IMG/VR virus record: IMGVR_UViG_3300042879_006196
Coordinates: 124,001 to 188,000 of that record
Strand: one strand, 5' to 3'
DNA from: a virus
Length of the DNA stretch: 64,000 bases
Shown piece by piece: positions 57,969 through 64,000 of this stretch. The notes below the pieces were generated by a model. It was given only the letters and a program-made list of their open reading frames with translations. It searched no databases and was not told the DNA's origin. Position 1 is the stretch's first letter, and each line of letters begins with the position of its first letter. The position numbers and the translations under genes are program-made.

Positions 57969-60900
57969 ATGCCAGATCAATATGTAAATCCTACTGTCAA
58001 ACCATGCACAGGAAGTTATACTTGGGTTCCTTCTGTTCCGCCAAACATTGGTGGAATAAATCCATTAATTGGATTCAAAAATTTAATTATCGATAAAGGA
58101 TCATTTCGCAATTATTTTGTATCACCAAAAACAAATCCTGATGCAAATGCGCCTGTAATTTTATTGGGAAAAAATACTAACACTGGAAATAGATATTCGC
58201 CAATTATAAATGCCACAAGACCACTAGATTTAAACAATAGAGTGCTTGTGGCTAATGACGATAATGTAGTGTGCAACTACACCTCTGATAAAAATCTGAT
58301 TGAGTTTGAGTTTTCTGCAAGTGAATCCGTAAAACCATTATCTTGTATTCAAATTACTTATGATCTTTCAGCATTTGATCCAAACATCAAGGCAGATGAT
58401 TCTATTATTGAAATTTATGGAGTAGATTCCGCTGGAAAAGAGACAAAAATCACTGACAAAATTTATCTCACAAGGCAAAGAGATTCGGAAACCGAAATCA
58501 ATCTGGAATATGCTCAACAGTTGGATGATACTAATGTAAAATTTACCACAAAATATTTCAAAACAGCTAGTGAAATTTTAAATAGAGATAACTTCCCGAA
58601 GTTTAAAAAAATAATTTTTAGGGCTGTTTCAACATACAAAGATTCTTTTATTATTTTTGTATTGAAAAAAATAATGTTTTTCACTGCAGATCGTGTGAAT
58701 TTTAGATATGATTTAGATGAGAAGCAATTACCATGTAATGCAATTGGCTATTCAATGTTTGTGAATGGTAGTTTTTATCCTGAGATTGGATATCAAAGTG
58801 TTACAGGCGTAATTGGTGGAACAATTGGTGCTACAGGATCTCCTACAGTTTCAAAAGGAGCTGAATCTTGGCCGCCAGGTAATAGATTTACCTCTAATAT
58901 ACATGTAAAATTATTTAACCCAGAGTTTAGAACAAATTCTCCAGGATTTGCACATTCGTTAAATCTTCATTTATTAATTGTATCTTTTCCTGCTTTTGGA
59001 GAATTTGGTAATTCAGTGCTACCAGGAGTTTTACATCCTTATTTTGCTGTCATTGTAGGACCAACCCCTTTCACGCAGCAGATGATTTTTTATGGAAATT
59101 CAGTGGTTCAGGTTGGAAAAAAAACTTTAGCTGTAATTCCTTCTGCCACCTACAAGGGTATCACTGGTCAAATTGAAGTGAGTCGTATTCCTGGGAGTAA
59201 AAAAATACTCACTTATGAAAAGGGTGCAAATTTTGTTTTCAAAAATCAATTTTACTATGAAAGTTTGGGAATAACAACAGCAGAAATTTTTACAAATAGT
59301 TATTTGGATGAGCTGGGAATTCCATCTAATTCAGAGGCATACAATGGTTCACTACCTAGAGGGTCATCTACTCTACAGGCGCAGGAAGCAACTGTTGCTT
59401 TAAGAAATGTTAAACCTTATACTTTTTCATACACAACATATCTTACTAACAAGCCAAATTTGTATGAAATTTTTACTAAAAGTGAACCTTGTTTAATTTT
59501 TAAATGTTCAAATTCAGCTGGATTTACTGCAAGTACGTTTCAGCAACCTGGGTTTTTTAGCGCGGCTATAAAAGGTAGAGTTCTTGATACGCCAGGTTTG
59601 TTTGATACAAAGCTTATATTTAGAGTATTTACTGAAAGAAAAAGCGCGGAAAAAGTAGATTTTACATCCCCTTATCTATTAAATCACAGTTTCAAAATTA
59701 TAGATTCTGGCACACAGGATTCAAAATTGATTCTTGATCAATTTAATTCTTCATGGGATTTTACAAATGTTTTGGTTTCTGGTAATTTATCTGCAAATGA
59801 GCAAAGAATTGAAGTGTCGCAAATTATTAACCCATCTGAGCAAGATTTAAAAAATTTCGTTATAGATCAAAATCCAGAATATGACATTTATTGTGCAATT
59901 TATGCTTTTTCTACTCCAAATGATGTTTTTGCTAATTATGATTTGAAAAAGTATACATCTTTGGACTTGCCATTAGTTTCATTTACAATTGCAGCAGATT
60001 TTGTTTTAACATTGCCAATTTATTATCAAAAGTCATTTTCAAATGGAGGATTTTTAGAAGCTCAAAATGATCAAGGGGCATATGGGTCATATACACCTGA
60101 TACTTCAGCGTACACAGCAGTGACTAATTTATATAATGGGAAACCTGTTAAGGTTGATAGATTTTATAATAATGTATTAAATGAAGTAAGTGGATATTCG
60201 CAGCTTTTTACCTTAGATAGCGAAACTGAAGGGAAATCCACTGAATTCTTTTTAGAATTTTTTAATTCAACAGTCAGTAGAGCAGATTTTTTAATATTGT
60301 TTGACGAAACATCAAGAGCTAAAATTAATTCAGGAAACTGGAAATTAGAAATAGATTTTGAAATCAATGACATTTCTTATTTGGATAATACTTTTATGAA
60401 ATTTGAAATAGATTTGATTAATTCTATCACTTCAAATTTAGTTTTAAAAATTGCTTCATCACCTTATCAAAAGATCGCACCTAAATCTATAATTGAAGAT
60501 ATTGAAATACCATTCTTTTTGCCTTTTTCTGAAAATAAGATTGTGTTGAAGTTGTTTATAAAAAATAATAAAAATAATGGTTTTTTGAAAATAAATAAAC
60601 TTTCACTTACTCAGCAAACATTAGAATACTTTGATTACACAAGACGACTACCACAAACTGCTCCTTTAAATTTCTACGAAGACTTGCCAATACAACCTTC
60701 GTCCTATGTCGGGGGTTGCTCATCATTTGCTTTGTATTTAGATTTGCCTTCTTCGGGGACAATTCTATATGATCCTAGTCCCAGTGGTTCAGGCTTGCCA
60801 ATCAGTGGAGCAATTTACAGTCCGACATGGGTAGTCGAATTACCTGAACAAATGGAATTAAATTATAGAGGAAATATTAATGATAGTTTATTTCCCACAA

Positions 60901-62204
60901 GGGCTAGAGGTATCCAGCCTTACAAAATATTTTTCAGAACTGGAATTGCGAATAAAACAAGAACTGTTGACACAAAAAGACACAGACTAAGCGGATTAAT
61001 TAACACAGTTTACAATTTTCCAAGCTCTTCGTCTGACACATCAATTAAACAACTTGTTTCTGAAAGTTTTTTCAGATTTTCTTTATATCAAAATTATGTT
61101 TATACCCTTAATGCAAACACAAACTTAGTGTTATTGAATTTAGAAAACCCAATGTTATCAAAATCTTCAACTTTATTCTTAGAAGGTCAGAAAACAGTAT
61201 TTGATAAAACAACAACTATTCTTACTGAAAGTCCATTTCCTGGTTACATGAACCTACAACCAGCGCAAGGTGATACATTTTACCCAATCACAGATGATGC
61301 ATACATCAAAGCTAAAATGCAACAATCACAGATTGTGGTTTTTGATTATAAAGATTTTAAAACTTTCACCTTGGGAGTCACCCCAATAGGAAATCTAATT
61401 TACTCAGAAGATCAATTTAATACTACAAATGCTTTTCCACCTTACGCTTTAATTGAAGGTGATCCTAATAATGTAAACTCTAATGCAGAATTAAATAATT
61501 TCAAGAATCTAACTAAAAACACAAACTATGTTGGTCCTGTTCAAACCACATATCCTGGCTTATTTGTCAATAAAAACGATTCTGTCATATTGTATGTATA
61601 CAATCAACAAAATGGAAACAAATCAATTACAAGAAATAATGTTACCATTTATTTTGGCACTGCAATTTATGCCAGAACATTGAATACTGCTGGTCCATCC
61701 AATCCCACCTTATTTTTTGATTTCAAAGCGTTTTTGAGCAAAGTGGATTCAAGTGTCAATAGTTGGGCAGATTTTCCTGTAATAGAGCACATCACTGTTT
61801 GCAAACATGATATATATACATTTGGAAATGAGTTTTATGTTGCGTTTGTTTGTGCTTCAAAAGTATTCATGCTTAAAGCAATTTATGATGCGTATGGTTT
61901 TTTTGTTCCCTCAGTTGCTTTTATTGCAGGCAATCTAAATAAAACAACTAACCCAAGCGAGCAAAAATTTATTGACATTCTGAACAATGCTTTCGAGCGT
62001 TCTACTATTTATAAACTCACCTACCCTAAAGGTTCTAACAATCCATATTCTAAGAATTTGGAATCTTCACAAAGAGTGGGGTTTATTGATTATGATGGAA
62101 AATATGTTGGAATACAATTTTTTGAGACAGACTTTTTAATGGAAGTGGTCTTTGAAAAATCATTTGCAATCGAAGCAGACTTTAGAAAAATAGGATCTGC
62201 TTAG
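57969..62204 (+). CDS. giant virion protein (fibre/baseplate type)
   Basis: The 1411-residue product is rich in Asn, Ser, Phe and beta-type segments. Residues around 330-370 contain HSLNLHLLIVSFPAFGEF and LPGVLHPYFAVIVGPTPF; the next protein (from 62241) holds a related LPGETHPFYDLIVGPTQPF, so the two share a module. There is no recognisable enzymatic domain. Size and gene order suggest a tail fibre, long whisker or baseplate component. Confidence 0.78.
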   Translation: MPDQYVNPTVKPCTGSYTWVPSVPPNIGGINPLIGFKNLIIDKGSFRNYFVSPKTNPDANAPVILLGKNTNTGNRYSPIINATRPLDLNNRVLVANDDNVVCNYTSDKNLIEFEFSASESVKPLSCIQITYDLSAFDPNIKADDSIIEIYGVDSAGKETKITDKIYLTRQRDSETEINLEYAQQLDDTNVKFTTKYFKTASEILNRDNFPKFKKIIFRAVSTYKDSFIIFVLKKIMFFTADRVNFRYDLDEKQLPCNAIGYSMFVNGSFYPEIGYQSVTGVIGGTIGATGSPTVSKGAESWPPGNRFTSNIHVKLFNPEFRTNSPGFAHSLNLHLLIVSFPAFGEFGNSVLPGVLHPYFAVIVGPTPFTQQMIFYGNSVVQVGKKTLAVIPSATYKGITGQIEVSRIPGSKKILTYEKGANFVFKNQFYYESLGITTAEIFTNSYLDELGIPSNSEAYNGSLPRGSSTLQAQEATVALRNVKPYTFSYTTYLTNKPNLYEIFTKSEPCLIFKCSNSAGFTASTFQQPGFFSAAIKGRVLDTPGLFDTKLIFRVFTERKSAEKVDFTSPYLLNHSFKIIDSGTQDSKLILDQFNSSWDFTNVLVSGNLSANEQRIEVSQIINPSEQDLKNFVIDQNPEYDIYCAIYAFSTPNDVFANYDLKKYTSLDLPLVSFTIAADFVLTLPIYYQKSFSNGGFLEAQNDQGAYGSYTPDTSAYTAVTNLYNGKPVKVDRFYNNVLNEVSGYSQLFTLDSETEGKSTEFFLEFFNSTVSRADFLILFDETSRAKINSGNWKLEIDFEINDISYLDNTFMKFEIDLINSITSNLVLKIASSPYQKIAPKSIIEDIEIPFFLPFSENKIVLKLFIKNNKNNGFLKINKLSLTQQTLEYFDYTRRLPQTAPLNFYEDLPIQPSSYVGGCSSFALYLDLPSSGTILYDPSPSGSGLPISGAIYSPTWVVELPEQMELNYRGNINDSLFPTRARGIQPYKIFFRTGIANKTRTVDTKRHRLSGLINTVYNFPSSSSDTSIKQLVSESFFRFSLYQNYVYTLNANTNLVLLNLENPMLSKSSTLFLEGQKTVFDKTTTILTESPFPGYMNLQPAQGDTFYPITDDAYIKAKMQQSQIVVFDYKDFKTFTLGVTPIGNLIYSEDQFNTTNAFPPYALIEGDPNNVNSNAELNNFKNLTKNTNYVGPVQTTYPGLFVNKNDSVILYVYNQQNGNKSITRNNVTIYFGTAIYARTLNTAGPSNPTLFFDFKAFLSKVDSSVNSWADFPVIEHITVCKHDIYTFGNEFYVAFVCASKVFMLKAIYDAYGFFVPSVAFIAGNLNKTTNPSEQKFIDILNNAFERSTIYKLTYPKGSNNPYSKNLESSQRVGFIDYDGKYVGIQFFETDFLMEVVFEKSFAIEADFRKIGSA

Positions 62205-62240
62205 GTGAGGACACAACAAGTGTATAAAATAATAAAGTAA

Positions 62241-64000
62241 ATGGCAATTGGCACTTCTATTAATTTAAATACTCCAGAAAATTTTGAATTTCTCAACAAT
62301 CTTGATACTAAACAACAATTAAAGATATTAGTTGAGTTGGGATATTTTGATATAAAATCTAGATCAAATTTTGCCGCAGGATATATTTCCGAAAATGTTA
62401 ATAATCCTTATTTTCCTAATCCAGGAGGAAAACAAGGCGAATCTTTTGTAAAGAACACTGAACTTAAAAAGGTTAAATCACGAAAACTTAATGTTATTAC
62501 AAATGGATTAATGCCTCCGCATGTAGAGATTTCTGGCGCTCCTTATTCTACGTTTGTTGAAGGAACTATTTTACCAGGAGAAACGCATCCTTTTTATGAT
62601 TTAATTGTCGGTCCAACTCAGCCATTTCCTGCACCTATTATATCAGATGGTAACAACACTTCATTAGATTATTTATTTAGAAATCCTGAAATTTTAGATC
62701 AATTTTTTAATGCAGTAAGTAATGTCACCACTCAAGCTTTTAATAAATTAGGAACGCCATTTGTTCCTGGAACAACAAAAACATCTTATGCAGTTAAGGC
62801 AAAAAAAGATAACAAAAATATTGAAGCTTTGCCTACATATAATATATGGCAGGTAGATAATTTACCAGGAGCAGTAAATGGTAATAAACTCATAAACTTT
62901 TCTTTTGAAAACTATTTAGGCTTCTTACCAAAAACAACTGTTGATACTAAAGATATACAACCTTATGCTCAAACATGGTCATTCACTGATACGGCACAAA
63001 TTCAAGTTTATGCTTCTAATTCACAGGTATCAATGACCAGAATATATCCAATGTTTTATGACTACACATGGAATAGCAAAGCAAAATATTTAATTTATAA
63101 CAATGCAACCTTGGATAAGCAACTTGAAGATGTTAGTGTTGGTTTTTCTACTACAATTAACAAGCCAGTAGGTTTTAGTATAAGATTTTCAAGTGTTGTG
63201 TTAAGCAATAATCCACCAACACAAGCTTCAACAAACGCTGCTGTTTTATCTGAATCTCGCTTGATTATTTCATGGGGGTATTTACCTAACTCCCCTATTA
63301 CTACACAAGCAGATTGTGATAATTTAGTTTCTAACGATAAGGTGTTTTTATATACTTTAGAAATTAGCCCAAATGATTCTCCAAGATTATTTTTTAACTT
63401 GTCAAATTTAAATATGCAAAATATAAATGCGGCAGCAAATTATAAATCCGTTGAATTAAATAATCTTAAACGAATTACATCTCCTAACAAAAACTCTGGA
63501 GACAAAACTCCAAATGATTATGAATTGTATGTTTTCTATTCTGGTCAATATTTGTATATTGGAAATGAAAAAGATCCTTCCTCATGGCAAGTGATTAAAA
63601 AACCAACAATTCCTTTGAGTAATGAACCAGGTAATGCTTTTGCAACAAAAACTTTCGAACACTATTTAGATGAAAAATCATACGTTAACATTCAGGCTCA
63701 ATACATGAATTTCACGTTTTGCTATGGTCCTCCACTTTTTGACCCCCATGACGATCAAAATATTCCAGCTCTGGGCGCAGATAAGCTTGCTAATACTTTA
63801 AACTTTGCTCAATTTAATACACCGTATGATAATAAATCATCAATACCAACAAAAGAACAAGTGCTTAAATCATTAAAAGAAAACACTGCGCTTACATTTG
63901 AAAACACAAACCCTAATCAACAAATTGGCGGAGCAACAGTTTATCATGATATTAGAACTGGTCCAGTTGAAAATTTATATGATGTTTTAATTGAGGATTT
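62241..64000 (+). CDS. large virion protein, 3' end cut by window edge
   Basis: The ATG at 62241 opens a frame to the window end (586 codons visible). N-terminus: NFEFLNNLDTKQQLKILVELGYF, then an Asn/Pro/Gly-rich beta region with the module LPGETHPFYDLIVGPTQPF shared with the preceding gene. It probably forms a paralogous virion protein with it. TATAAA lies 12 bases upstream of the start and the 37-base spacer holds no other signal. Confidence 0.8.
   Translation, partial: MAIGTSINLNTPENFEFLNNLDTKQQLKILVELGYFDIKSRSNFAAGYISENVNNPYFPNPGGKQGESFVKNTELKKVKSRKLNVITNGLMPPHVEISGAPYSTFVEGTILPGETHPFYDLIVGPTQPFPAPIISDGNNTSLDYLFRNPEILDQFFNAVSNVTTQAFNKLGTPFVPGTTKTSYAVKAKKDNKNIEALPTYNIWQVDNLPGAVNGNKLINFSFENYLGFLPKTTVDTKDIQPYAQTWSFTDTAQIQVYASNSQVSMTRIYPMFYDYTWNSKAKYLIYNNATLDKQLEDVSVGFSTTINKPVGFSIRFSSVVLSNNPPTQASTNAAVLSESRLIISWGYLPNSPITTQADCDNLVSNDKVFLYTLEISPNDSPRLFFNLSNLNMQNINAAANYKSVELNNLKRITSPNKNSGDKTPNDYELYVFYSGQYLYIGNEKDPSSWQVIKKPTIPLSNEPGNAFATKTFEHYLDEKSYVNIQAQYMNFTFCYGPPLFDPHDDQNIPALGADKLANTLNFAQFNTPYDNKSSIPTKEQVLKSLKENTALTFENTNPNQQIGGATVYHDIRTGPVENLYDVLIED

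Larger units (their letters stand above)
2035..60546. repeat. dispersed 9-mer AGATTGTGT / ACACAATCT (33 exact copies)
   Basis: Plus-strand copies start at 2035, 14957, 18531, 23014, 23369, 29699, 30442, 31538, 34355, 39730, 44971, 46158, 47236, 48057, 48205, 49596, 51806, 51825 and 60538. Reverse copies (ACACAATCT) start at 12598, 24637, 26269, 27034, 27763, 30914, 44256, 45480, 48147, 49319, 50611, 51523, 57452 and 57593. They lie in several reading frames as well as in spacers. At this base composition about one copy would be expected by chance. Confidence 0.8.

Noticed and set aside
1-64000. CRISPR array
   Set aside because: No evenly spaced direct repeats seen. The dispersed 9-mer has irregular spacing and both orientations.

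Overview
The window looks like a slice of a large (probably jumbo), AT-rich tailed-phage genome. By eye GC is about one third. It carries an almost complete head gene set (large terminase, portal, prohead protease/scaffold, major capsid protein), a long neck/tail operon on the opposite strand, 16 tRNA genes, and accessory genes that read as bacterial acquisitions. A phage is the best reading because virion genes are densely packed, with overlapping ATGA/TAATG junctions and almost no intergenic DNA. The best host clue is a pseudopilin-like gene whose N-terminus (FTLIELLVV...LFPVFAQAKAAAKK) is the style I associate with Armatimonadota/Fimbriimonadia. A leaderless-promoter signature (TANNNT six bases before the start codon) also fits Deinococcus/Actinobacteria-like transcription. 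Host assignment remains inference.

Layout. 1-1200: 5' part of a minus-strand IS200/IS605-type tnpB with a candidate left-end hairpin. 1.2-15 kb (+): terminase, unknown helical structural genes, a DUF192 protein, and a portal fused to a DUF559/Vsr-like nuclease domain. 15.2-23 kb (+): protease/scaffold giant, acidic scaffold-like protein, probable decoration protein and major capsid protein, closed by a strong terminator. 23-30.3 kb: accessory block with mixed strands (pseudopilin, FeoA-like protein, RmlA, exported/membrane/VWA-lipoprotein genes). 30.3-45.3 kb (-): neck and tail operon (connector, PHP-like protein, tail completion, giant beta-rich proteins). 45.4-47.2 kb (+): small genes, including a secreted barnase/RNase Sa-type ribonuclease. 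47.2-49.3 kb: two duplicated leader-RNA modules, each followed by tRNAs. 49.3-55.5 kb: amidase, ATE-like aminoacyl transferase, RusA resolvase and virion proteins. 55.5-64 kb (+): further structural genes, including two very large ones; the last runs off the window.

The head genes share recurrent features: zinc-ribbon insertions in many virion proteins and a short amphipathic helix motif (L-I-x-K-Y/I-A) at the ends of many otherwise unrelated products. Two window-wide nucleotide signals stand out. The 9-mer AGATTGTGT occurs 33 times by my reading, on both strands, in genes and in spacers, against about one expected. A promoter-like box TGTAWAAT lies exactly six bases before about fifteen start codons, mostly the first genes of operons, implying leaderless mRNAs. 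The duplicated leader module ahead of the tRNA clusters may be an undescribed phage RNA element.
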